Origin: Acidimicrobiales bacterium
Lineage (GTDB): Bacteria > Actinomycetota > Acidimicrobiia > Acidimicrobiales > SZUA-35
Assembly: GCA_024644005.1 (NCBI GenBank)
Contig: JAHELU010000007.1
Location: 1-45,069 of the forward strand
Length of the DNA: 45,069 nt
Direction of reading: 5' to 3'
Shown piece after piece: positions 8,061 through 15,651 of this stretch; position 1 is the first letter of the stretch, and every line of letters begins with the position of its first letter. Below the pieces are notes generated by a model that searched no databases, was not told the origin of the DNA, and saw only the letters and a program-made list of their open reading frames with translations. Made by a program: the position numbers and the translations under genes.

Positions 8061-9378
8061 ACCGACGGAGCCGGGTGCCGGCACGGGCTACGACCCCATC
8101 GAGTCGGCTTCCGTCGACGAGCTGCGAGCACTGCAGCTCGAGCGGCTGGCGTGGTCGCTCCGCCATGCCTATGACAACGTGGCCCACTACCGCAGCGCCT
8201 TCGACGCGGCCGGGGTGGCTCCGGACGACGTCACCGATCTCGACGGCCTCGCCGGGCTCCCGTTCCTGACCAAGGCCGCGCTGCGCGACAACTACCCGTT
8301 CGGCATGTTCGCCGTGCCCCGGACCGAGATCTCGCGGCTCCATGCGTCGTCCGGCACGACCGGGAAGCCGACCGTCGTCGGCTACACCAGGGACGATCTC
8401 GAGGTGTGGGCCAAGCTGATGGCCCGCTCGATCTTTGCCGCCGGTGGCCGGCCGGGCGACATCGCCCACGTGGCCTACGGCTACGGGCTGTTCACCGGAG
8501 GGCTCGGAGCCCACTACGGGGCGGAGGAGCTCGGCTGCACCGTCGTCCCTGCGTCCGGCGGGCAGACCGAGAAGCAGGTCACCTTGATCAGGGACTTCGA
8601 GCCCCGCATCATCCTGGTCACCCCGTCCTACTGCCTGAACCTGATCGACGAGATGGAGCGGCAGGGCATGGACCCGGTCACCTGCTCGCTCGAGGTCGGC
8701 ATCTTCGGAGCAGAGCCGTGGACGGACGGGCTCCGCAACGAGATCGAGGCCCGCCTCGGCATCGACGCGGTGGACATCTACGGCCTGTCGGAGGTGATGG
8801 GACCCGGCGTGGCCCAGGAGTGCGCCGAGACGAAGGACGGGCCGACGGTCTGGGAGGATCACTTCTACCCCGAGATCGTCGATCCCGAGACCGGGCGATC
8901 GCTGCCAGACGGCGAGTTCGGCGAGCTGGTGTTCACCTCCCTCACCAAGCAGGCGCTCCCCGTCATCCGCTACCGGACGAGGGACCTCACCAGGCTCCTC
9001 CCCGGCACGGCGAGGCCGATGCGACGGATCGAGCGGATCTCGGGCCGGTCCGACGACATGCTGATCATCAGGGGGGTGAACGTGTTCCCGTCCCAGATCG
9101 AGGCCGAGGTGCTGAAGGTCGAGGGGCTGAGCCCCCACTTCCACATCGAGGTCGGTCGGTCCGGCAACATGAAGACGCTGTCGCTCAGGGTCGAAGCCGA
9201 CCCGGCCAACACCCGGCCCGCCGCCGACCTGGCGGCCGACGTCGCCCACCATGTCAAGGGCAACGTCGGCGTGTCGGTCGCCGTCGAGGTGACCGAGCCC
9301 GGGTCCCTCCCCCGCTCCGAAGGCAAGGCCCAGCGGGTCACCCACGCCCCCGATCCGGGCGGGGAGCAGCGCCCTTGA
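8047..9378 (+). CDS. paaK: Phenylacetate-CoA ligase-like AMP-forming enzyme
   Basis: A 443-residue ANL-superfamily enzyme that activates an aromatic or related carboxylic acid as acyl-AMP and then acyl-CoA. The P-loop-like motif SSGTTGKPTVVGYT (about 100-113), YGLSEVMGPG, and the hinge RTRDLTRLLPG are typical of PaaK, as is FPSQIE in the C-terminal domain. The C-terminal catalytic lysine lies in PRSEGKAQRV. Length matches PaaK (430-440). No other paa genes adjoin, so the true substrate could be another aryl acid. It is followed 81 bases later by a CBS-acetyltransferase; lysine acetylation of the PxxxGK lysine is a known way to switch off ANL enzymes. Confidence 0.9.
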   Translation: MAGEQPTEPGAGTGYDPIESASVDELRALQLERLAWSLRHAYDNVAHYRSAFDAAGVAPDDVTDLDGLAGLPFLTKAALRDNYPFGMFAVPRTEISRLHASSGTTGKPTVVGYTRDDLEVWAKLMARSIFAAGGRPGDIAHVAYGYGLFTGGLGAHYGAEELGCTVVPASGGQTEKQVTLIRDFEPRIILVTPSYCLNLIDEMERQGMDPVTCSLEVGIFGAEPWTDGLRNEIEARLGIDAVDIYGLSEVMGPGVAQECAETKDGPTVWEDHFYPEIVDPETGRSLPDGEFGELVFTSLTKQALPVIRYRTRDLTRLLPGTARPMRRIERISGRSDDMLIIRGVNVFPSQIEAEVLKVEGLSPHFHIEVGRSGNMKTLSLRVEADPANTRPAADLAADVAHHVKGNVGVSVAVEVTEPGSLPRSEGKAQRVTHAPDPGGEQRP

Positions 9379-9459
9379 CGAGAATCGGCCGGCCCCACAT
9401 CATTGGGCGTACGTCAACGACCGATCACCGGGGCCGACCGCCGGGGAAAGGCAATCGGC

Positions 9460-10356
9460 ATGCCAGACACCGACGCAGCGGAGGTGACGATCACCGAGAG
9501 CCGCCCGACGGACGTGCTGGCCGCCCTGCACGAGTCCGCGTCCGCCGAGCGGGAATACCTCTTCGCAGCCCGTGACCCCGACGTCACCGACATCGTCCTC
9601 GTCGCCTGGGACGGCAAGGAGGCGGTGGGCTACATCGCAGCCACCGATCAACGGGAGGACGGCCTGCTGATCTGGGAGCACCTCGTCGTGCCGTCCCATC
9701 GAACGGCCGGTCTCGGCCGCCGGCTGCTCGGGGAACTGGCCAGGCGGGCTCTGCCGGGGGCCATCGTCGAGGTCGATCCGCTCGGAGAGCTGGACAACGA
9801 TCGGATCGCCGATTACTACCGCAGCCTCGGGTTCACGAGGGAGAAGCAGAACGGCCGGATCTGGGCCACGGTGACCGACATCATCCGGTCGACACCGATG
9901 CCGGAGCCGGAGGGGTCGGAGCTCTCGGTGAAGGTTCGTGCGCTGCTGACCAGGAAGGGCTCGGGAGTGGTCACCATCGACCCCCACTCCACGGTGACAC
10001 AGGCCATCTCGCTGCTGAACCAGCACCGGATCGGGGCGGTCGTGGTGTCGTCGGACGGATGCCGGGTGGAGGGCATCCTCTCGGAGCGGGACATCCTGAT
10101 CGGGCTCGACACGAAAGGGGCGGCGTTCCTCGACGAGACGATCGAGGACGTCACAACCAGCGACGTGCTGACCTGCACCGCAGACGACACGATCGCATCG
10201 GCGATGGAGTCGATGACCAGGCTCAGGGTCCGTCATCTGCCGGTGACCGAGACCGGGCAGCTGATCGGCATCATCAGCGTCGGCGACCTGGTCAGCTTCC
10301 GGCTGAGCAGGGTCGACCTGGCGGACACCACCATGGAAGCCGTTGTCGAGGACTGA
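9460..10356 (+). CDS. GNAT acetyltransferase fused to tandem CBS domains
   Basis: A 298-residue two-part protein. Residues about 8-125 form a GNAT fold: the strand LIWEHLVV leads into the acetyl-CoA loop SHRTAGLGRRLLGEL (R/Q-x-x-G-x-G/A variant), and DYYRSLGF closes the domain. Residues about 150-290 form a CBS pair, with DPHSTVTQAISLLNQHRIGA...GILSERDIL and TADDTIASAMESMTRLRVRH...GIISVGDLV. CBS pairs usually bind AMP, ATP or other adenosyl ligands, so the acetyltransferase may be energy-gated. The start is ATG 9460, preceded by GGGGAAAGG; an upstream TTG frame is unlikely. The gene lies between the ligase and the exporter and overlaps the latter by 14 bases. Substrate unknown; a protein-lysine acetylase is one reading, a metabolite acetylase another. 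Confidence 0.85.
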   Translation: MPDTDAAEVTITESRPTDVLAALHESASAEREYLFAARDPDVTDIVLVAWDGKEAVGYIAATDQREDGLLIWEHLVVPSHRTAGLGRRLLGELARRALPGAIVEVDPLGELDNDRIADYYRSLGFTREKQNGRIWATVTDIIRSTPMPEPEGSELSVKVRALLTRKGSGVVTIDPHSTVTQAISLLNQHRIGAVVVSSDGCRVEGILSERDILIGLDTKGAAFLDETIEDVTTSDVLTCTADDTIASAMESMTRLRVRHLPVTETGQLIGIISVGDLVSFRLSRVDLADTTMEAVVED

Positions 10357-11860
10357 CCAGCTGGACGCCCCAGAGGCCGGAGCGGTCTCGATCGACTCCC
10401 GCCTCGGGCGGACCCTCATCGCCACCACCGTCGCCGGGTCGGCCGTCGCCATGCTCACCGCAACCGTGGTCAACGTGGCCCTCCCGACCCTGGCCGACGA
10501 TCTCGGCGCCTCGTCCGGCCAGCAGCAGTGGGTGGTCAACGCCTACCTCCTGACCATCGCATCACTGATCCTGATAGGCGGGTCCTTCGGTGACCGGTTC
10601 GGTCGGGTCCGGATCTACCAGATCGGCGTCGCCTGGTTCGCCCTGGCCTCCCTGGCGTGCGCCATCGCGCCGTCGATCGAGATCCTCATCGCCGCCAGGC
10701 TGGTCCAGGGCATCGGCGGCGCGCTCCTGACCCCGGGCAGCCTCGCCATCATCGAGGCCACGCTGAAGTCGGATGACAGAGGGCGGGGCGTCGGCCAGTG
10801 GTCGGGTTTGAGCGGCATCGCGGCAGCCATCGGGCCGTTGGTCGGTGGCCTGCTCGTCGACCTGTCCTGGCGATGGGTCTTCCTGCTCAACCTGCCGGTG
10901 GCGCTCGTGGTGCTCGTCCTCTCGGCCAGGCTGCCGGAGTCCCGGGACGACGAGCAGGACGGGCAACCGCTCGACTACCTCGGGGCCGCCCTGACCGTGG
11001 TGGCGCTGGGCGGGGCCTCCTACGCCCTCATCGAGGGGAGATCGGGAGGGTTCGGCGGTCTCGACCTCGCGGCCGCGATCACCGCCGTTGCGGCCGTCGC
11101 GGCGCTGGCGGTCTACGAGCCGCGGCGGGAGTACCCGATGGTGCCCTACGACCTGTTCACCAACCGGACGTTCGCCGGGGCCAACCTCGTGACCCTCCTG
11201 GTGTACGGCGGGATGGGGGTGGTGTTCTTCCTGCTCTCGATCCAGTTGCAGGTGACCGCAGGGTTCAGCCCGGTGGCGGCCGGCGCATCGCTGCTGCCGG
11301 TCACCGGGCTGATGCTGGGGCTCTCCTCACGGTCGGGTGAACTGGCCAGCCGCATCGGGCCCCGTTGGCCGCTGACGGTCGGCCCCATCCTGATCGCCAT
11401 CGGCATGCTGCTGTTCACCCGCATCGGTCCCGACGCCTCGTACGTGACCGACGTGCTGCCGGCTGTGACCGTCTTCGGTCTCGGGTTGGCGGCCAGCGTC
11501 GCGCCGGTCACGGCAACCGCCCTCGGGTCTGCGCCGAGCTCCCGTTCGGGGGCCGCGTCCGGCATCAACAACGCGGTGTCGCGAACCGGGCAGCTGCTGG
11601 CCATCGCCGCGATCCCGCCGCTGGTGGGGCTGACCGGTGATGCGCTCGGCCGGGCCGATCTGCTCGACGAGGGCTTCGGCCGGGCCATGATCGTGGGAGC
11701 GGTCCTCGTCTCCGCCGGTGGTGTGGCGGCCGCCCTGTTGCTGCCAGGCGAGACCGGTAGCGAGGAGCCGGCGGACCAGCTGCGCCCGCTCAGTCAGTAC
11801 CACTGCGCCTCGGACGGCCCGCCCGGCCGGGCGTCGCTCACCGTCACCACTCGGTCCTGA
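10343..11860 (+). CDS. MFS exporter, DHA2 (14-helix, EmrB/QacA) family
   Basis: A 505-residue proton-coupled multidrug-type exporter. Features include TVVNVALPTLADDLG (helix 1 motif of DHA2), the loop 2-3 motif GSFGDRFGRVRIY, and RLVQGIGGALLTPGSLAII (motif C region), with about 14 hydrophobic segments. The frame starts with TTG inside the preceding gene (14-base overlap) with GGAAG just upstream; no better start lies before helix 1. Translational coupling with the CBS-GNAT gene is likely. The C-terminus is a hydrophilic tail of some 40 residues. Substrate cannot be deduced; an aromatic acid or its CoA-pathway product would fit the operon. Confidence 0.88.
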   Translation: MSRTDQLDAPEAGAVSIDSRLGRTLIATTVAGSAVAMLTATVVNVALPTLADDLGASSGQQQWVVNAYLLTIASLILIGGSFGDRFGRVRIYQIGVAWFALASLACAIAPSIEILIAARLVQGIGGALLTPGSLAIIEATLKSDDRGRGVGQWSGLSGIAAAIGPLVGGLLVDLSWRWVFLLNLPVALVVLVLSARLPESRDDEQDGQPLDYLGAALTVVALGGASYALIEGRSGGFGGLDLAAAITAVAAVAALAVYEPRREYPMVPYDLFTNRTFAGANLVTLLVYGGMGVVFFLLSIQLQVTAGFSPVAAGASLLPVTGLMLGLSSRSGELASRIGPRWPLTVGPILIAIGMLLFTRIGPDASYVTDVLPAVTVFGLGLAASVAPVTATALGSAPSSRSGAASGINNAVSRTGQLLAIAAIPPLVGLTGDALGRADLLDEGFGRAMIVGAVLVSAGGVAAALLLPGETGSEEPADQLRPLSQYHCASDGPPGRASLTVTTRS

Positions 11861-11861
11861 C

Positions 11862-11881
11862 CGGGCGTCGTCGGCCGCCCG
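11862..11881. terminator. Candidate bidirectional terminator hairpin
   Basis: CGGGCG (11862-11867) and CGCCCG (11876-11881) form a perfect 6-bp stem with an 8-base loop in the 22-bp gap between the convergent exporter and methyltransferase genes. There is no U-tract, so intrinsic termination is only possible, not shown. Confidence 0.35.
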
Positions 11882-11882
11882 C

Positions 11883-12488
11883 TCAGGCCGCCGCTCGACC
11901 CGTGACGGCGATGACCGGCCGACCGGCCAGCTCCCGCCTGCCGGCTGCGACGTCGACGAGGCCGGCACCGGCCAGGAGATCACCCATGCGCTGGGCATCG
12001 ACCATCGCGAAGCCGTGGTCGTCGCCGTCCCCGTCGCCGTGCCGGGACCGGAACCGCTCGAACTCCGGATGGTCCGGGTCGTCGAAGTCCTCGTCGACCA
12101 GTACCACCCTGCCGCCGGCGCGCAGGACCCGAGCGATCTCGGCCGCCCCCCGCTCCGGATCGGTCCAGTGGTGCATGGCGTTGACCGCCCAGAGCGCATC
12201 GGCGGTCTGGTCGGCCACCGGCAGCTGCTCCGCCGCCCCGTCGACCACCGAGATCCGGGCCCGGCCCGGCTGCAGCAGCCGGCGGACCTGGAGGATGCCG
12301 CGCATGAACGGCGTCGGCTCGACCGCCGTGACCGACGCGCCGGCGCCGGCGGCGAGCACGGTGCCCGGGCCCATGCCGGCCCCGACGTCGACCACCCGCT
12401 CCCCTGGAGCCGGGTCGACCAGGCCGAGCACGGCGTGGTTCACCTCGGAGCGCCACATCCGGGGGGCGAACCGGAGATAGCGGACCAT
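11883..12488 (-). CDS. SAM-dependent methyltransferase with a (His-Gly) N-terminal extension
   Basis: From ATG 12488 the frame encodes a 201-residue class I methyltransferase: motif I VVDVGAGMGPG, acidic VEPT (motif II), DALWAVNAMHHW (motif IV region) and LRAGGRVVLVDEDF. It has an acidic/His insert (SRHGDGDGDDHG). The frame stays open upstream for 42 codons and encodes LIEDERDSHSD, then 11 His-Gly pairs, then HAEDRGIKA. There is no ATG/GTG/TTG there; the only candidate is a CTG (12614-12612) overlapping the znuB stop. The codon-perfect repeat suggests that the tail is translated, by a CTG start or a -1 shift from znuB. Third gene of the znuA-znuB transcript. Methyl acceptor unknown; a zinc link is inferred from location and the His tail. 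Confidence 0.75.
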   Translation of the reverse strand: MVRYLRFAPRMWRSEVNHAVLGLVDPAPGERVVDVGAGMGPGTVLAAGAGASVTAVEPTPFMRGILQVRRLLQPGRARISVVDGAAEQLPVADQTADALWAVNAMHHWTDPERGAAEIARVLRAGGRVVLVDEDFDDPDHPEFERFRSRHGDGDGDDHGFAMVDAQRMGDLLAGAGLVDVAAGRRELAGRPVIAVTGRAAA

Positions 12489-12514
12489 CGCCTTGATCCC
12501 CCGATCCTCGGCAT

Positions 12515-12580
12515 GACCGTGACCGTGACCGTGGCCGTGGCCGTGGCCGTGGCCGTGGCCGTGGCCGTGGCCGTGGCCGT
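12515..12580 (-). repeat. 11-copy hexanucleotide repeat encoding (His-Gly)n
   Basis: Eleven tandem 6-bp units: three GACCGT followed by eight GGCCGT as read on the plus strand. On the minus strand, in frame with the methyltransferase, each unit is one His-Gly pair. Because the unit is two codons long, copy-number changes would lengthen or shorten the tail without shifting frame. The plus-strand reading (Val-Ala repeats) is a shadow. Confidence 0.9.
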
Positions 12581-12610
12581 GGTCGCTGTGGCTGTCTCGT
12601 TCGTCCTCGA

Positions 12611-13471
12611 TCAGCTCAGCCTAGTGTCGACGGCAGCCACCGAGGCCCGGCCGGCGAGGACGGCGAGGAAGATCACCACCGCCGTCAATGCCATCGTGGC
12701 CCCGGCCGCAGTGTCGTTGTGGAAGCTGATCAGCAGGCCGACGACCACGGACAGGGCGCCGAGGAGCACGGCGGTGGCCATGATCCGAGGTACTCGACGG
12801 ACGATCAGGATGGCGGTGGCCGGCGGTGCCACGAGGAAGGCGAACACGAGCAGGTTGCCGACCGCCTCGAACGAAGCGACGATAGACACCGCCAGCAGCA
12901 CGAGCAGCACGCCGTTGGCCAGCCGGGGCCTGAGCCCGAGCAGCCGGGCCTGGGTCTCGTCGAAGGTCATGACCAGGAAGGCCCGGTAGAAGATCGCCAC
13001 GCCGGCCACGGAGACGGCGGCAGCCACGCCCTGGCGGATCAGGTCGTCCGGTGTGACACCGGTGATGGATCCGAACAGGAACCGGTTGAGGTCGCCGGTG
13101 TAGGACCCTGATCGGCTCGACATGATCACGACCGCCAGGGCCAGGAAGCCGACGAACAGCACACCGATCGACGTGTCCTCGGGCAGCGGGGAGTGGCTGC
13201 GGATGAGGTTGATGCCACCGACCATGATCAGGGCCGCCAGGAGGGCACCGAACGTGGTGTCGACGCCGACGATGAAGGCGATGGCGATCCCCGGCAGGAC
13301 CCCGTGGGCCAGCGCATCGCCGAGGAAGCTCATGCCCCGCAGTACCACCCAGGTGCCGACCACCGAGGTCGCCAGGACCGCGAGCAGTCCGGCCAGCAGG
13401 GCGTGCTGCATGAAGCCGTTGGCGGTGAACGGCTCGACCCACCAGCTCCACGGATCGGTCACGACGTCCAT
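12611..13471 (-). CDS. znuB: Zinc ABC transporter, membrane subunit
   Basis: A 286-residue ABC-3 family permease (ZnuB/MntB/TroC type) with about eight hydrophobic helices. LRGMSFLGDALAHGVLPGIAIAF is interrupted here at the family's conserved SxxxxAxxHxxLPG pattern, and DETQARLLGLRPR near residue 175 is the cytoplasmic loop that docks the ATPase. ATG 13471 is 2 bases downstream of the znuA stop, so the two are coupled. Zinc rather than manganese is favoured by the His-rich partners ZnuA and ZnuC and by the Zur-like box. The stop TGA overlaps the possible CTG start of the methyltransferase extension. Confidence 0.9.
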   Translation of the reverse strand: MDVVTDPWSWWVEPFTANGFMQHALLAGLLAVLATSVVGTWVVLRGMSFLGDALAHGVLPGIAIAFIVGVDTTFGALLAALIMVGGINLIRSHSPLPEDTSIGVLFVGFLALAVVIMSSRSGSYTGDLNRFLFGSITGVTPDDLIRQGVAAAVSVAGVAIFYRAFLVMTFDETQARLLGLRPRLANGVLLVLLAVSIVASFEAVGNLLVFAFLVAPPATAILIVRRVPRIMATAVLLGALSVVVGLLISFHNDTAAGATMALTAVVIFLAVLAGRASVAAVDTRLS

Positions 13472-13473
13472 CG

Positions 13474-14613
13474 CTACCGGCTCGGCTCCGCTGCACCGGC
13501 GGCCGGCCCGACGTCGGCCAGGGCCCGGGTGATCACCTCGGCGCTCGATCCGAGGAACCGCAGGTAGGTGTCGGCGTCGCTGCCGTCTGGGCCGAGGGTC
13601 CCGGTGAAGAGCGTCACCACCTCGACCGCACCGCCGAGCTCACGCACCCGGGCCGCCAGGGCCTCCGCATCGGCGGTCGACTGCTCCGAGTCGACGAAGA
13701 CGGCCGGGACCCCGGTCTCGGCCATCAGCTTCGCCAGCGCTTCCATCCTGGCCGGTCCGGGGGTGGCGAGGGTCGACGCTGCGGGGACGATCGTCCCGAT
13801 GATCTCGAATCCGTAGCGGTCGGCGAAGTAGCCGAGCGAGTCGTGGTTGGTCACCAGCACTCGGCGGTTCTCGGGCAGCGCGGCCACCGTGTCGGCGATC
13901 TGGCCGTCGACGGCCGCCAACTCCGCGAGGTAGTCGTCGAGGCAGACCTGGACTGCGCCAGGATCGAGGCCACCGTCGTCGACCAGCGCCGCGGCCAGCG
14001 CCGGCAGCGCTGCGGACACCCGTACCGGATCGAACCAGACATGGGGATCATCGCCCTCGTGCGCCCCCGCCCCGTCATGCGCCCCGTCCTCGTCATCCGC
14101 ACTGTCTTCATCCGCGCCGTGGTCGGGGTCGCCCCCGGCGAAGGGCGGGATGGTCGACAGGTGCTCGGCCATGCGGAGCACCGGTGTCCCGGCCCGCTCG
14201 GCCGCATCGATCGTGTCGGCGAGACCCTCCTCGAGGAACAGGCCGTTGGCCACGATCAGGTCGGCCGATTCCATCCTGGCCCGATCGTCCAGGGAGGGCT
14301 CGAAGCCGTGGGGATCGCCGCCGGTGGGGATCACCATCTCGACGGCTGCGAGGCCGTCGCAGGCCACGTTGGCCACGACATCGGCCCAGATGCTCGTCGA
14401 GGCCACGACCGTCGGCAGGCCGGACCCACCGGCCGGGGACGAGGGTGAGACGGAGCTCGACGGCGACGCCGAGCCGCACCCGACCACGACCAGCACGAGG
14501 ATCACCGGCAACGAGCGCCGCCACTGCGACCGCAACCGGGGCCGACTATGGGCCGGCGAGCACGGTCGGTGGTGACCCACTGAACGACCAGCGGCGGTGG
14601 AGCGACCTGGCAT
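13474..14613 (-). CDS. znuA: Zinc ABC transporter, substrate-binding lipoprotein
   Basis: A 379-residue cluster A-I (ZnuA) binding protein, lipid-anchored outside the membrane. The hydrophobic stretch VILVLVVVGC ends at lipobox Cys46; the N-terminus ahead of it is unusually long and basic. Zinc ligands are expected at His in PTGGDPHGFEPS, at PHVWFDP, and at NHDSLGYFADRYG. An acidic, His-rich loop (DPDHGADEDSADDEDGAHDG...) precedes PHVWFDP, a hallmark of zinc-specific ZnuA proteins. The open frame extends to 14817 but crosses znuC and the promoter. ATG 14613 is supported by GAGG six bases upstream and by a TATCAT -10 box inside the Zur-like site. Confidence 0.9.
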   Translation of the reverse strand: MPGRSTAAGRSVGHHRPCSPAHSRPRLRSQWRRSLPVILVLVVVGCGSASPSSSVSPSSPAGGSGLPTVVASTSIWADVVANVACDGLAAVEMVIPTGGDPHGFEPSLDDRARMESADLIVANGLFLEEGLADTIDAAERAGTPVLRMAEHLSTIPPFAGGDPDHGADEDSADDEDGAHDGAGAHEGDDPHVWFDPVRVSAALPALAAALVDDGGLDPGAVQVCLDDYLAELAAVDGQIADTVAALPENRRVLVTNHDSLGYFADRYGFEIIGTIVPAASTLATPGPARMEALAKLMAETGVPAVFVDSEQSTADAEALAARVRELGGAVEVVTLFTGTLGPDGSDADTYLRFLGSSAEVITRALADVGPAAGAAEPSR

Positions 14614-14644
14614 CGGGTACCTCGGACGGATCTGGTGGACGAAC

Positions 14645-14659
14645 TGAGAATGATACTCA
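14645..14659. promoter_or_regulatory. Zur-like box between divergent znuA and znuC
   Basis: TGAGAATGATACTCA is a 7-1-7 dyad (six of seven pairs match) that closely resembles the actinobacterial Zur consensus TGATAATGATTATCA. It contains the TATCAT -10 candidate of the znuA promoter (minus strand, 14655-14650), so Zn-bound Zur would block znuA directly. The znuC -10 candidate TACAAT (14689-14694) lies 30 bases away on the plus strand, upstream-bound relative to its -35. No zur gene is in the window. Confidence 0.7.
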
Positions 14660-14704
14660 TCGCGACCATAGAGAGACTCGATCTCATTTACAATGGGCTC
14701 GCAC

Positions 14705-15553
14705 ATGGCCGAGCACGGGATCGCCGACGGGACCGAACCGAGCGCCGCCCTCGATGGCGTCACGGTGCGATTCGAGCGGCGGTTGGCCCTCGACGCCGCC
14801 GACCTCCGCTTCGACACCGGTCAGACCGTGGCCCTGATGGGGCCGAACGGCTCCGGCAAGACCACCCTGTTGCGGGTGCTGGCCGGACTCCAGGCGCCGA
14901 CCACCGGCAGGTTGTTGGCCGCCGACGATCGGGTGGTGGCCTACGTCGCCCAGCATCAGCACCAGCACCCGTGGATACCCCTGACGGTGGCCGAGGTGCT
15001 GAGGATGGGTCGCTATCGCCGACTCGGTCTCCTCGGTCGGCTGGGCCGGGCCGATCGGGCCGCCGTCGCCGAGGCGGCCGACCGCCTGCTGGTCGGCGAT
15101 CTGGTGGGTCGGGCCTTCGGCACGCTCTCCGGCGGCCAGCGCCAGCGGGTCCTGGTCGCCGCCGCCCTGACCAATGACGCCGATTGGCTGCTGCTGGACG
15201 AGCCGATCACCGGCCTCGATCTGCCGAGCCAGCGCATCATCCTCGAGGTCGTCGACGAGGAGCGGGACCGTGGTCGGCTGGTCGTGCTGTCGACCCATCA
15301 CCTCGAGGAGGCCCGGCACTGCGATCGGGTGATCCTGTTGAGCGCCGTCGTCGTGGCCGACGGCGCCCCGGACGACGTTCTGACCGAATCGAACCTGGCG
15401 GCAGCGTTCGGTCCGAAGCTCCTGGCGGTGGCGGCCCACGACGGTGCCGCCGACGATGCGGTCGATCACGGCGAGGACCACCGGGTGGACCACGATGTGA
15501 TCGTGGTCGACGAGCACGGCCACGGTGCCCACACCTCGGGCGCCCCTCACTGA
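14705..15553 (+). CDS. znuC: Zinc ABC transporter, ATPase subunit
   Basis: A 282-residue ABC ATPase energising ZnuB. Walker A GPNGSGKTT, Q-loop VAYVAQHQHQH, signature LSGGQRQRV, Walker B WLLLDEP, and H-loop STHHLEEA are all present. The C-terminal 40 residues are His/Asp-rich (DHGEDHRVDHD...DEHGHGAHTSGAPH), a tail typical of zinc-handling ATPases and absent from most manganese ones. An ATG at 14693 is in frame but sits inside the TACAAT -10 box (14689-14694), so ATG 14705 is preferred with a leader of only a few bases. The divergent arrangement from znuA, rather than one operon, is noteworthy. Confidence 0.92.
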   Translation: MAEHGIADGTEPSAALDGVTVRFERRLALDAADLRFDTGQTVALMGPNGSGKTTLLRVLAGLQAPTTGRLLAADDRVVAYVAQHQHQHPWIPLTVAEVLRMGRYRRLGLLGRLGRADRAAVAEAADRLLVGDLVGRAFGTLSGGQRQRVLVAAALTNDADWLLLDEPITGLDLPSQRIILEVVDEERDRGRLVVLSTHHLEEARHCDRVILLSAVVVADGAPDDVLTESNLAAAFGPKLLAVAAHDGAADDAVDHGEDHRVDHDVIVVDEHGHGAHTSGAPH

Positions 15554-15651
15554 GCGGCCCAGCGGCAGCCGGGCGCGAACGGCGCGCCCCTGGTGCAGTC
15601 GCGTGGAGCGCTGCTACACCAAGACCCCGGGAACAGGTGTACCGTCTGAGC

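Noticed and set aside
11718-12989. Long plus-strand frame containing a Val-Ala repeat
   Set aside because: It is the shadow of the His-Gly repeat and of znuB and the methyltransferase on the other strand; Val-Ala runs arise only from reading the hexamer array in this direction.
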